A DNA stretch of 64,000 nt from Flavobacteriales bacterium (GTDB taxonomy: Bacteria; Bacteroidota; Bacteroidia; Flavobacteriales_G; JALEGO01), in the NCBI GenBank assembly GCA_020629755.1, contig JAHDCS010000005.1, positions 1 through 64,000 on the forward strand, read 5' to 3'. Within the stretch, counting starts at the first letter, position 1. Every line of letters starts with the position of its first letter. Shown piece after piece: positions 49,575 through 58,501 of this stretch. The position numbers were made by a program, and so were the translations under genes. Under the pieces are notes generated by a model. It saw only the letters and a program-made list of their open reading frames with translations. It made no database searches and was not told the DNA's origin.

Positions 49575-52208
49575 ATGACTTTAGCAAAAAACTTTGAGGC
49601 TCAACAAATTGAATCTAAATGGTTAGATTATTGGTCTGAACATGCGCTTTATGAATCAAAGCCCAACCAAAAAGAAGCACATACTATTGTAATCCCCCCA
49701 CCAAATGTAACAGGCATATTACATATGGGACACATGCTGAATAATACCATTCAAGATGTTTTGATTAGACGCGCGCGTCAAGAAGGTAAAAATGCATGCT
49801 GGGTGCCTGGAACAGATCATGCCTCTATTGCAACAGAAGCCAAAGTATTAAAAATGCTTGCTGAAAAAGGCATCCAAAAAAAAGATCTTACCAGAGAAGC
49901 CTTCTTAACACATGCTCTAGAATGGAAAGACAAACATGGGGGTATTATTTTAGAACAACTCAAACGCTTAGGCTGCTCATGCGATTGGTCAAGAACCAAA
50001 TTTACCATGGACAAAGAGATGACACAGGCTGTAATTAAAACCTTTGTTGATCTTTATGAAAAAGGCTTTATCTACAAAGGCATCCGTATGGTTAATTGGG
50101 ATCCTGAGGCACAAACAGCCGTATCTGATGAAGAAGTGATTCATAAAGAAGTTGATTCGTCACTATACCATATCAAGTATCAAATAAAAAACAGTTCTGA
50201 ATGTATTGTCATAGCCACTACCCGGCCAGAAACTCTATTAGGCGATACGGCTATAGCCATCCACCCAAAAGATAAACGGTTTAAACAGCATCACCGTAAA
50301 ACAGCTATAGTCCCCCTAATTGGGAGAGAAATCCCCATCATACTTGACGAATATGTAGATAAAGAATTTGGAACTGGAGCGCTTAAAATTACCCCAGCAC
50401 ATGACATCAATGACTATGAATTAGGCCTCAAACACAATCTTAATTCTATCGACATTTTAAACGACGATGGCACCTTAAATGAAAAAGCAGAAATCCTGAT
50501 TGGTGAAGACAGATTTATAGCACGTAAGAAAATCGCAAAGCTTTTAAAGCAACAAAATGCGCTTATAAAGACAGAGCCTTTAAAAAATAAGGTCGGTTTT
50601 TCAGAGCGTACAGACGCAGTAATTGAGCCTAAGCTCTCTTTACAGTGGTTTGTAAAAATGGATGAACTCTCAAAACCAGCGCTTGAAAATGTGATGAATG
50701 ACAACATCAAATTTCATCCTCCCAAATTTAAAAACAGCTATAAACATTGGATGGAAAATATCAAAGATTGGTGTATTTCTAGGCAACTCTGGTGGGGACA
50801 ACAAATTCCGGCTTTTTATTATGGTGATGGGGCTAACGATTTTGTAGTCGCTGAAAACAAAACACTAGCCCTTGAAAAAGCACAAAAAAAGACCAAGAAA
50901 CCTCTTAAAGGAAGTGATTTAAAACAAGACCCAGATGTTTTAGATACATGGTTTTCGTCATGGCTTTGGCCTATTTCTGTATTTGGAGGGATAAAAGATA
51001 AAACCAATAAGGAGATTCAGTACTACTACCCTACTCAAGATTTGGTGACGGCTCCTGAAATTATGTTTTTCTGGGTGGCGCGAATGATCATGGCTGGCTA
51101 TGCCTTTATGGGCGAGAAACCCTTTGAAAATGTCTATTATACAGGTATTGTAAGAGATAAACAAAGGCGGAAAATGTCGAAATCTCTGGGTAATTCTCCT
51201 GACCCCATAAAGCTGATGGAAAAATACGGGACAGATGCCGTTCGGGTGGGTATGTTACTAAGTTCACCAGCTGGTAACGACTTATTGTTTGATGAAAATT
51301 TATGTGCACAGGGACGAAATTTTTCAAATAAAATATGGAATGCCTACAGGTTAATCTGCTCATGGAATACCAATGAAGAACAGAGCAGTGAGGCAGAAAA
51401 AATGGCCATTGATTGGATGACTCAAAGAATACATAAAATAGGTTATGAAAATAACGCTTTATATAGCCAATATAGGTTATCTGATGTATTGATGAACCTT
51501 TATAAACTTATTTGGGACGACTTTTGTGCTTTGTTTTTAGAACTCATTAAGCCTGGATTTGAGCAAACTATCTCTGAAAAAACCACAAAAGACGTTAAAG
51601 CGCTTTTTGAAAATATATTAAAGCAATTGCACCCCTTTATGCCATTTATTACCGAAGAGCTATGGTCTAATTTAGAGTCTCGAGAAAAAGGCGAAAGTAT
51701 TTCAACGGCAGCATGGCCTAAATTTAACACTACGTTTAACCAAAAGCTTTCAGAAGACTTTATTCTATTCTCTGGTATTACAAGCCATATACGAACCATT
51801 AGAAAAGAAAAAAACATCGGATTTAAAACCCCAATACCTTTGTATTTTAAAGAAAATAATTTCGTGCATCCAAACATCATCCCACTGCTTAAAAAAATAA
51901 ATAATTTGAGTGCTTTTGATAAATACGATGAGAAGGCAAGCGGTTTACTCTCATTTATTGAGCAGAATCAAGAATATTTCATTAAAAACCCTGTGGGAGA
52001 TCTTTCTGAGAATACAGCTGATATCTCAAAAATTCAAGAAGAAATCAACTACACCAAAGGCTTTTTAGCTTCTGTTGAGAAAAAATTAGCAAATGAGCGC
52101 TTTGTGCAAAATGCTCCAGAGAAAGTAGTAGAATTAGAACAAAAGAAAAAAGAAGATGCCCTACAAAAACTCAAACTTTTAAAAAAACAACTCTCAACGT
52201 GTAATTAG
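49575..52208 (+). CDS. valS: Valine-tRNA ligase
   Basis: An 877-residue class I synthetase. HIGH-type motif GILHMGH near residue 48, KMSKS followed by LGNSPDP in the catalytic core, an inserted editing domain (TTRPETLLGDTA), and a C-terminal coiled-coil arm (about 810-877). Position downstream of gldN is common in flavobacteria. Confidence 0.96.
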   Translation: MTLAKNFEAQQIESKWLDYWSEHALYESKPNQKEAHTIVIPPPNVTGILHMGHMLNNTIQDVLIRRARQEGKNACWVPGTDHASIATEAKVLKMLAEKGIQKKDLTREAFLTHALEWKDKHGGIILEQLKRLGCSCDWSRTKFTMDKEMTQAVIKTFVDLYEKGFIYKGIRMVNWDPEAQTAVSDEEVIHKEVDSSLYHIKYQIKNSSECIVIATTRPETLLGDTAIAIHPKDKRFKQHHRKTAIVPLIGREIPIILDEYVDKEFGTGALKITPAHDINDYELGLKHNLNSIDILNDDGTLNEKAEILIGEDRFIARKKIAKLLKQQNALIKTEPLKNKVGFSERTDAVIEPKLSLQWFVKMDELSKPALENVMNDNIKFHPPKFKNSYKHWMENIKDWCISRQLWWGQQIPAFYYGDGANDFVVAENKTLALEKAQKKTKKPLKGSDLKQDPDVLDTWFSSWLWPISVFGGIKDKTNKEIQYYYPTQDLVTAPEIMFFWVARMIMAGYAFMGEKPFENVYYTGIVRDKQRRKMSKSLGNSPDPIKLMEKYGTDAVRVGMLLSSPAGNDLLFDENLCAQGRNFSNKIWNAYRLICSWNTNEEQSSEAEKMAIDWMTQRIHKIGYENNALYSQYRLSDVLMNLYKLIWDDFCALFLELIKPGFEQTISEKTTKDVKALFENILKQLHPFMPFITEELWSNLESREKGESISTAAWPKFNTTFNQKLSEDFILFSGITSHIRTIRKEKNIGFKTPIPLYFKENNFVHPNIIPLLKKINNLSAFDKYDEKASGLLSFIEQNQEYFIKNPVGDLSENTADISKIQEEINYTKGFLASVEKKLANERFVQNAPEKVVELEQKKKEDALQKLKLLKKQLSTCN

Positions 52209-52255
52209 CCAATCCTTAACAGCTACTTGGTTTTGTTTTGTTAAGGATTAGCTAA
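52205..52255. terminator. Long hairpin overlapping the valS stop codon
   Basis: Arms TTAGCCAATCCTTAAC and GTTAAGGATTAGCTAA (one mismatch) with a 19-nt loop, between convergent valS and the lipoprotein gene. Bidirectional terminator. Confidence 0.75.
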
Positions 52256-52272
52256 ATAACTATAATAGTTTT

Positions 52273-52986
52273 TTAATTGTCTACCAGATCAACCATGCTT
52301 TGTGTGGTTGGATCATCTACCTCTATGCCAAAATCTCCACATACTGTTGCATGCGCAATGATATAAATTGTAGAGGAAGTAGGTTCTGAATCATAAGGGT
52401 ATTCGTTTCCATAATCAACCGGATTTAGATCCGTAGATCCGTCACTATTCACTATAAATGAATACTTGTCTATCTGTGCACCATCTAAATTTTGGTGTTT
52501 ATCTGTATAGCGTCCTGGCGCAATTTTACTTGGCAATTCATCTGATATATACACATGTGTTTCAAACAAACCAAAATGGTCATATGTTTCAAAGATTACT
52601 TCAGCGTCGCGGCCATTATATTCTACATATAATTCACCTATTTTACTCCCCTTAGATATATCACCTTGTCCGGCTGCTGCATATATCGGATAGGTAAATG
52701 TGCCTATATTTTCAATAGGTATAACCCAACCCCAACGCTTATGATTTGAAATGCCTAGATCAAAAAATGAGAGATCTCCAAGAGCAAATGCAGTTTCACA
52801 TTTGTACATTTCTGGGTCAACTTCTCCCTGATAATCACCCTCACCAAAAGGAAGTTCTGAAATTAAATGTTTTTTTTGGGCTGAGTCAGCAATACTTAAA
52901 GGATTTTGATGTTGTTCTTTAGCGCAAGAAGAAATAAGAAGAATGCCACTTAGTGCTAGGGTTGAAAAAAAGGGGGTACATTTCAT
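52273..52986 (-). CDS. Lipoprotein of unknown function
   Basis: 237 residues with a lipobox (LLISSCAKE, Cys21). The remaining sequence is rich in Tyr, Gly and Asp, with predicted beta strands and no recognisable catalytic motif. It contains the stretch GRYTDKHQNLDGAQIDKYSF. It has two Cys besides the lipobox. It may be a surface or periplasmic binding protein. No operon partner. Confidence 0.6.
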   Translation of the reverse strand: MKCTPFFSTLALSGILLISSCAKEQHQNPLSIADSAQKKHLISELPFGEGDYQGEVDPEMYKCETAFALGDLSFFDLGISNHKRWGWVIPIENIGTFTYPIYAAAGQGDISKGSKIGELYVEYNGRDAEVIFETYDHFGLFETHVYISDELPSKIAPGRYTDKHQNLDGAQIDKYSFIVNSDGSTDLNPVDYGNEYPYDSEPTSSTIYIIAHATVCGDFGIEVDDPTTQSMVDLVDN

Positions 52987-53063
52987 GATTAACAGATTTT
53001 AAAAATTAAACTTAACCTTACTGTACGTTCAACTTTAAAAAAGGTTACCTATGTTATTATTTT

Positions 53064-53119
53064 AACCCGGATTATACATTAGAAAATCGACTACGCCTTT
53101 CCAATGCATAATCCGGGTT
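53064..53119. repeat. REP/MITE-like imperfect palindrome
   Basis: Arms AACCCGGATTATACATT (53064-53080) and AATGCATAATCCGGGTT (53103-53119), one mismatch, with a 22-nt loop. The flanks are TTAA-like. It lies in the 196-bp gap next to a separate terminator, so it is not needed for termination. Confidence 0.5.
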
Positions 53120-53125
53120 TAACGC

Positions 53126-53155
53126 AAAAAGCCCTTTATCTCTAAAGGGCTTTTT
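53126..53155. terminator. Terminator of the Cys-rich protein gene
   Basis: Perfect 13-bp arms AAAAAGCCCTTTA and TAAAGGGCTTTTT with a 4-nt loop. Confidence 0.8.
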
Positions 53156-53182
53156 CTATTCTCTTAATTAAGAGTGTTCTTT

Positions 53183-53581
53183 TTAATGGCTGTGGTTATG
53201 CCCACCAGTACATTGCTGTTTCTTGGTTGGCTGCGCCTTTACATCAGCACAACATACTTTTTCGCAATCTGGTGCACAAGCCTTTTTATCAGCAGATTTT
53301 GAACAAGGTTTTTCACAACCTGGCTTGCAAGCTTTTTTGTCCTTAGCTCCTTCACAAGAAGCCTTATCTTTTTTAGCACAACAGTCTTTATCTCCTCCTT
53401 TTTTGCATTTTTTTGCATTGGCACACTTTTTGGCCTTTGCGTTATCACAACACTTCTTTTCACATCCTGGTTTACAGGCTTTGGTTTCTACTTTTTCTTT
53501 AGCGGCATCTACTGCTTCTTGAGCTTGGTACGAGAAGCTTAAACCAAACATCATCATTAATAAACAACATACATTTTTCAT
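53183..53581 (-). CDS. Small secreted Cys/Lys-rich protein, putative metal binder
   Basis: 132 residues with a signal peptide ending near YQAQ. The mature part is made of Lys/Ala/Cys-rich sequence with three related units (KACKPGCEKKCC, KACKPGCEKPCS, KACAPDCEKVCC) and other CC pairs. It ends HNHSH. The pattern resembles metal-binding proteins, but I recognise no named family. Cys may be disulfide-bonded outside the cytoplasm. The upstream region has no exact promoter match. Confidence 0.65.
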   Translation of the reverse strand: MKNVCCLLMMMFGLSFSYQAQEAVDAAKEKVETKACKPGCEKKCCDNAKAKKCANAKKCKKGGDKDCCAKKDKASCEGAKDKKACKPGCEKPCSKSADKKACAPDCEKVCCADVKAQPTKKQQCTGGHNHSH

Positions 53582-53636
53582 AATTGATCTATTTAATTAA
53601 GTTTAATAAGTTTCATTACTATTTAAGGTAAAGATA

Positions 53637-55883
53637 CTACTTTACATCTGCTTTAACGTAAATAATTTTGGAAAGTTGCACTTTTCCAGTGTAAAGTACC
53701 TGCATTTTTCTTGTGACCACTCCTTTTTTTGTGGCTTTAAAAATAATATCTAGTGCTTTACGCTCTCCGGGAGCTAGTGAAAACTCTTGTTCATTGACCA
53801 CCGTGCACGAGCATTCTGATTCTATATCATAAATATGAAGCGTATCTGAACCTGTATTTTTTAAAGTCAGCTCTGATTTTGATTTTGATCCGTACCTCAA
53901 GGTTCCTAAATCGATCAAAGAATCTACTTCAAGGCTTGAGATCGTCTCTGCTTTAGAGGTTTCAATATTTTGCGCCAAACTCACTGATAACACCTCTATT
54001 TTTCGCTCTTGTGCTGCTTTAATACTATATACAGAGTTCTGAACATCATGAAAATTATCGCTTACCGTAGTATCAGCACGGTATTCGCCAAAGGGTTCTT
54101 TTTTAAACTGAATATTCCCATTTTCGAGAAAGCTTAAAAGCGCTCCGTTTTTATATTGCTTGACATAATTTTGGAGGGATGAAATACGTCTTAAGGTCAG
54201 TTTTTCATTATAATCGCTCTTGGCCAGTGGAGAGGCATACCCTTTAACCGTTAAAAGAAAAGACCTCCCTGCCTTTAATTCTTTCTCTAGCAAAGCCATA
54301 AACATCTGCAAATCACTCACTCCTTTATCGACCTTTTGAAAGAAAAAATCTTCTATATCTTCTTGAGCTGTTTGGGCTAGAGTATCGTCTAATCCTTTCG
54401 CATACTCTTTTTTATAGGTGTCGATTAAATCTGTATAGCGCGTATAAGTCTCAAGATAATTTTTAGATGTAAGTGTGTCTGTGGTTTTTGGATCGGGTCT
54501 GTCATTATGAAAATATAAGGTAACGGGTAAATACTTATTGAGTTGTTCTAAAGAGGTATAAATGTCTGTAATGGTATCCGTACTGTCTTTTGGGGGATAC
54601 TTAAATGCGTAAATATCACTGCAACAGCGTTGCGTATCTGACGCTGTTATATAGGGCCGATTTGAACTTAATAATCCGTACTGATCATAGAGAGCAAAAT
54701 ATAAATCATTGTGTGAAGAGTTTAGGGGGATGCCCACATTGTTGGGAACGCTTAATGATTTAAGAGGTCCGCAAGATTTAAAAATATCGTATCCGCCAAG
54801 CCCATGGTGCCAATCTGAACTAAAATATAAACACCCATCTTGTGTATTATAAAAGGGCGTCACCTCATTTCCAGGTGAGTTGATTGTTCTGCCTGCATTT
54901 TTAGGCGTAGAAAACCGATCGCCATTGTTTTTAATTTCTGCATAAAAAATATCAAAGCCGCCTTTTCCGCCTCTTTTATTCGATGAAAAAAACAAGTACT
55001 CTTTTTTAGAAACCTCAACAACAAAAGGTTGTGTTGAAGAATATCCTTCGGGATTAATAGTCATAGGAAGCATTTGGGGTTCTGACCAACCAGAGGCTGT
55101 TTTTTTAGTTTTATAAAGCGCGCAATCACGCCCTTCGCATCTTGAAAAAAATCCTAGTTTTCTGTCTTTGGTTAACACAAAATTAGCCTGATGATATGCG
55201 CTGTTGTTGACCATTAGATCAAAAGTTTGTGGCTTACCAAAATCTAATACAGAAGTATCCACAGAAGCCTGAATAATAGAAATAGGTTTTTGTTTAATAT
55301 TTGTGGCCTCTTTAGTGTTTTCATCGTACTTTAATTGTGCATAATATAAAGTGTTGTCAAATACCTTAGGGGCAAAATCGGCATATTTAGAGTTTAAAGG
55401 CTCATCTGCTCTTTGAACCTCTAAGGCTAAGGTATCTAATACTATTTTTTGAGCTACATCTATGCTGACCAATTCATTTTTAGCTCTTCTTTTTAAAAGC
55501 GAAGGTGCTCTTCGATACGTTTTAGAAAACACAGAGAGCATTTGTTTTGATTCTTCATACGAGCCTTTTATTTTTAAGAGCAGTGCTTTGTAAAAAAAAG
55601 CCTCAGCCATTGTTTTATTTTTATCTTTTTCAATGACTTGATCATAGGCCAAAAGTGCTTTTGCATTTTCATTCATCTTTCTGAGTGAATGCGCGTGATT
55701 CAATAGTAAATCTACTTGATCTTCATTGGCTTTATATCCCTCTAAATAATAAGCGGCAGCAGCGGCATAATCAAGTTTTTGTTCTGCTTCAAGGCCTTTT
55801 TTTATCCAGCCATTATTACTGCTTTGAGAGAGTAGTGAAAAGACAAAAAAAATACACGCTATAGTGTTTAAAATCTTACACAT
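53637..55883 (-). CDS. TPR / PD40 / OmpA-like / DUF1573 fusion protein
   Basis: About 748 residues from Met 55883 (MCKILNTIACIFFVFSLLSQ, a signal peptide), overlapping the flavoprotein stop by 8 bp; upstream Met codons to 55910 are less likely. Order: TPR repeats (about 30-100), PD40 beta-propeller strands (repeated FSSNKRGGKGGFDIFYAE, FSSDWHHGLGGYDIFKS), an OmpA-like peptidoglycan-binding region (LTVKGYASPLAKSDYNEKL) and a C-terminal DUF1573 domain (ESECSCTVVNEQEFSLAPGE). PorE-like proteins of the T9SS share the TPR/PD40/OmpA order, so it may anchor envelope complexes. The added DUF1573 is unusual. Confidence 0.8.
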   Translation of the reverse strand: MCKILNTIACIFFVFSLLSQSSNNGWIKKGLEAEQKLDYAAAAAYYLEGYKANEDQVDLLLNHAHSLRKMNENAKALLAYDQVIEKDKNKTMAEAFFYKALLLKIKGSYEESKQMLSVFSKTYRRAPSLLKRRAKNELVSIDVAQKIVLDTLALEVQRADEPLNSKYADFAPKVFDNTLYYAQLKYDENTKEATNIKQKPISIIQASVDTSVLDFGKPQTFDLMVNNSAYHQANFVLTKDRKLGFFSRCEGRDCALYKTKKTASGWSEPQMLPMTINPEGYSSTQPFVVEVSKKEYLFFSSNKRGGKGGFDIFYAEIKNNGDRFSTPKNAGRTINSPGNEVTPFYNTQDGCLYFSSDWHHGLGGYDIFKSCGPLKSLSVPNNVGIPLNSSHNDLYFALYDQYGLLSSNRPYITASDTQRCCSDIYAFKYPPKDSTDTITDIYTSLEQLNKYLPVTLYFHNDRPDPKTTDTLTSKNYLETYTRYTDLIDTYKKEYAKGLDDTLAQTAQEDIEDFFFQKVDKGVSDLQMFMALLEKELKAGRSFLLTVKGYASPLAKSDYNEKLTLRRISSLQNYVKQYKNGALLSFLENGNIQFKKEPFGEYRADTTVSDNFHDVQNSVYSIKAAQERKIEVLSVSLAQNIETSKAETISSLEVDSLIDLGTLRYGSKSKSELTLKNTGSDTLHIYDIESECSCTVVNEQEFSLAPGERKALDIIFKATKKGVVTRKMQVLYTGKVQLSKIIYVKADVK

Positions 55884-57381
55884 CGAAAGGGTGTTTTTCT
55901 CCATTAACAATACGGTAACAACTGAGCTTGTCTTTGAATACTTCTGGCTTAAAGGTAGAGGTCTTTAACAGCATACGCACACACTCTTGAATACCTTCAG
56001 TAATGGAAGGGTGCGGATGCACCATTTCGGCCAGCTCTTCAATGCCTTTATTCATTTTAATAAGCAAAGCTACTCCTTGTATAGCGCTAGAAGCATGTGG
56101 ACCAATCGCACGCATACCCAAGACTTTCATTTGGTCGTCGTCGGTGACAATAATTTTAAAAAACCCTTGGGTGGTACGCATGGCAATGGCTCTGGTTATT
56201 AAGCTATAATCAAGCTTAACGACCCTTACATTTACTTTATTCTCAATGCAATGTTGCTCATTTACGCCAACTGCTGCAACCACAGGATGCAAAAACATAA
56301 TGGTGGATACATTCTGATAACTCAAGGCTTTTTGCGTATTGCCAAACATTTTTTCAACCGCATACCTGGCTTCAACTTCGCCTACATTGACAAGTGCAAT
56401 ATGGCCAGACACGTCACCTACCGCATAAATATTTGGGATGGATGTTTGGGTGTCATTCTCTTTAATTGAAGAACCCCTTTCTGAAAGATCAATCCCAATG
56501 TTCTCTAAATTAAGCCCCTCTACATTTGGTACTCTACCAATAGACAACAATGCCTTATCCGCGCGGATGGTTCGTTTTTCGCCCGTTACATTGTGCTTGA
56601 TGGTGTAAGACACCTTGTTGTTTACTGTACGCATCTCTTCAAGCGCACAACACTGATGAATCTCTACCCCTTTATCCTGTAGATTTTTTGCCACCATATC
56701 TGCAATGTCTTGATCTTCAAAAGGCAAAATTCGGTCTGCTCTATCAATCAAATAAACTTTTGTTTTACCAAAGTTTGAAAAAATAGTCGCATATTCACAC
56801 CCAATCACCCCGGCACCTAAAATCACCAAGCTCTCAGGGTATTTTTCGAGCCTATGAATACCATCGCTGGTCATGATAATGCGTTCATCTACCTCGATCT
56901 GATCAATCACCCTTGGCCGACTGCCTGTGGCTATAATAATATTTTTGGCCTGAATGCTTATGGTCTCACCGTCTTTTTTTTCGATACACACATCGTGCTT
57001 ACTCTTTAAAGAGCCAAAACCTTTAAAGTAAGAGAATTGAGCATTTTCTGACTCTTTTTGCAACAACTTCAAATGCAGAGAGTACTGAAGTTTTTTCTCA
57101 AAGATGGCTTCTGAAACGGTGCGTTGTACCTCTTCCCATGAAATGGTGTAATTTTGATCAGATTTGGCATGTAAATAATTATTAATAAAGGCCACGCGTT
57201 CTGAAAGTTCCCACATGGTTTTAGAGGTTAAGGCCCCATCATAAACCCCAGCGCCTCCTATGCGTTTTTTCTCAACTAAAGCTACCTTTTTACCAAAATC
57301 TACCGCGCGCATAGCCGCTGCATAACCTGCAGGGCCACCACCAATCACACATAAATCATACTCTGTAGTTTGTTTTGACAT
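55876..57381 (-). CDS. Lipoamide-dehydrogenase-like flavoprotein without redox disulfide
   Basis: A 501-residue two-dinucleotide-fold flavoprotein (FAD site VIGGGPAGYAAA; NAD(P) site LGAGVIGCEYA; FAD site YAVGDV) with the C-terminal dimerisation domain and HPHPSITE. The disulfide segment GGxCLNVGCIPSK reads GGAGVYDGALTSK, so both Cys are absent (Gly45, Ala50). It cannot work as a normal dihydrolipoamide dehydrogenase. It may be a transhydrogenase-like (SthA-like) or other NAD(P)H oxidoreductase. It is divergent from the cytochrome gene. Confidence 0.82.
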   Translation of the reverse strand: MSKQTTEYDLCVIGGGPAGYAAAMRAVDFGKKVALVEKKRIGGAGVYDGALTSKTMWELSERVAFINNYLHAKSDQNYTISWEEVQRTVSEAIFEKKLQYSLHLKLLQKESENAQFSYFKGFGSLKSKHDVCIEKKDGETISIQAKNIIIATGSRPRVIDQIEVDERIIMTSDGIHRLEKYPESLVILGAGVIGCEYATIFSNFGKTKVYLIDRADRILPFEDQDIADMVAKNLQDKGVEIHQCCALEEMRTVNNKVSYTIKHNVTGEKRTIRADKALLSIGRVPNVEGLNLENIGIDLSERGSSIKENDTQTSIPNIYAVGDVSGHIALVNVGEVEARYAVEKMFGNTQKALSYQNVSTIMFLHPVVAAVGVNEQHCIENKVNVRVVKLDYSLITRAIAMRTTQGFFKIIVTDDDQMKVLGMRAIGPHASSAIQGVALLIKMNKGIEELAEMVHPHPSITEGIQECVRMLLKTSTFKPEVFKDKLSCYRIVNGEKHPFDV

Positions 57382-57392
57382 TTGAGTTTTGC

Positions 57393-57400
57393 CAAATTTA
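57393..57400 (-). promoter_or_regulatory. -7 promoter element for the flavoprotein
   Basis: The minus strand reads TAAATTTG, 11 nt before the start codon. Confidence 0.5.
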
Positions 57401-57429
57401 ACGTAATTTCATCAATCTATTTTCTTTTT

Positions 57430-58395
57430 ATGGGCAGCACACAAAGAAATCTATTTTTCATGTTCACTATCGCTTTTTCCACGATGGTGTTTTATTCTTT
57501 TGAGTGGATGAATCCTCCTGAAAAAAACCAAGACCATTCTTCTCTAGTTAGCCAACAACTCTCTGTTTTAGGTGAGAATTTGCCCTGGTATTTAGACAGT
57601 ACGTTTACCCCTCAAGAAATTGAAAGAGGACAATCCCTCGTTTATAAGGGCTATTATACTCTAGGCACTAAAAAAAGCAAAAAACAATCTAAACACTTTA
57701 CGTGTAAAAGCTGTCACAATACACAAAGAGAAGATCCTGTTTTGTATCGTCCATCTGCTGAGTCTCGTCTTGAATATGCCGTTGAACATAATCTACCTTT
57801 CTTACAGGGCACCACACTTTGGGGTGCTGTGAATAGAGAGCATTGGTACAATGACGATTATTATAAAAAATACGGCTCGCTTGTGAAAAACGCACAAGAT
57901 AATCTAGAAAGTGCCATCCAACTTTGCGCCACTGAATGCGCCCAAGGCCGAGCGCTTACTCAAGAAGAAATGCGCTATATGCTTGCCTATCTTTCATCCC
58001 TCCAAGTTAAAATGAGTGATCTAGATTTAACTGAAAAAGAAACTCATAAAATCAGCAATGCTTCATCCCCCCAAGAAAAAAAACAGGCCCTCTCACTTCT
58101 TAAAAGCAAGTACTTATTAGCTTCAGGCGCTACATTTACAGATGTATTATCAAAAGATAAACGAAATCAAAAAGCGAATCCTCAAACCGGAAAACAGATT
58201 TACACCCAGAGTTGTTTGCATTGCCACAATCCGAAAAATGGGGTTACCAATTACACCTTAGACATTAGCAAAATTGACATCAAACATCTGAAAAAGAATG
58301 TTTTAGAGAATAATCCATACTCTATCTATACGATTACTAGAGTGGGTACTTCCCCCATTCCGGGCTATAAACCTTATATGCCTCATTATAGATAG
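57430..58395 (+). CDS. Di-heme c-type cytochrome, frameshifted near the C-terminus
   Basis: 321 residues from ATG 57430; the open frame starts earlier at 57382, but this region overlaps the promoter of the divergent gene. A membrane-spanning signal segment is followed by two heme motifs, CKSCH (Cys92-His96) and CLHCH (Cys262-His266), and a probable Met ligand in PYMPHY. The frame stops after PHYR. In the neighbouring frame (58391 to stop at 58448-58450) it reads DRLSDHQIHDLAAYLNVAK, the usual end of this type of cytochrome. One extra base, around 58390, explains it. Either the gene lost its tail or the sequence has an error. Confidence 0.8.
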   Translation: MGSTQRNLFFMFTIAFSTMVFYSFEWMNPPEKNQDHSSLVSQQLSVLGENLPWYLDSTFTPQEIERGQSLVYKGYYTLGTKKSKKQSKHFTCKSCHNTQREDPVLYRPSAESRLEYAVEHNLPFLQGTTLWGAVNREHWYNDDYYKKYGSLVKNAQDNLESAIQLCATECAQGRALTQEEMRYMLAYLSSLQVKMSDLDLTEKETHKISNASSPQEKKQALSLLKSKYLLASGATFTDVLSKDKRNQKANPQTGKQIYTQSCLHCHNPKNGVTNYTLDISKIDIKHLKKNVLENNPYSIYTITRVGTSPIPGYKPYMPHYR

Positions 58396-58501
58396 ATTGA
58401 GCGATCATCAAATTCATGATTTGGCTGCTTATTTAAATGTCGCAAAATAAAACAATGTGTAACTTTTAGCTAAGTAGCGACGTACAAAAAGCGTTTCTAT
58501 C

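Noticed and set aside
53223-53522. 99-codon plus-strand frame opposite the Cys-rich protein
   Set aside because: Mirror of the low-complexity repeats; the minus-strand reading has a signal peptide and a terminator.
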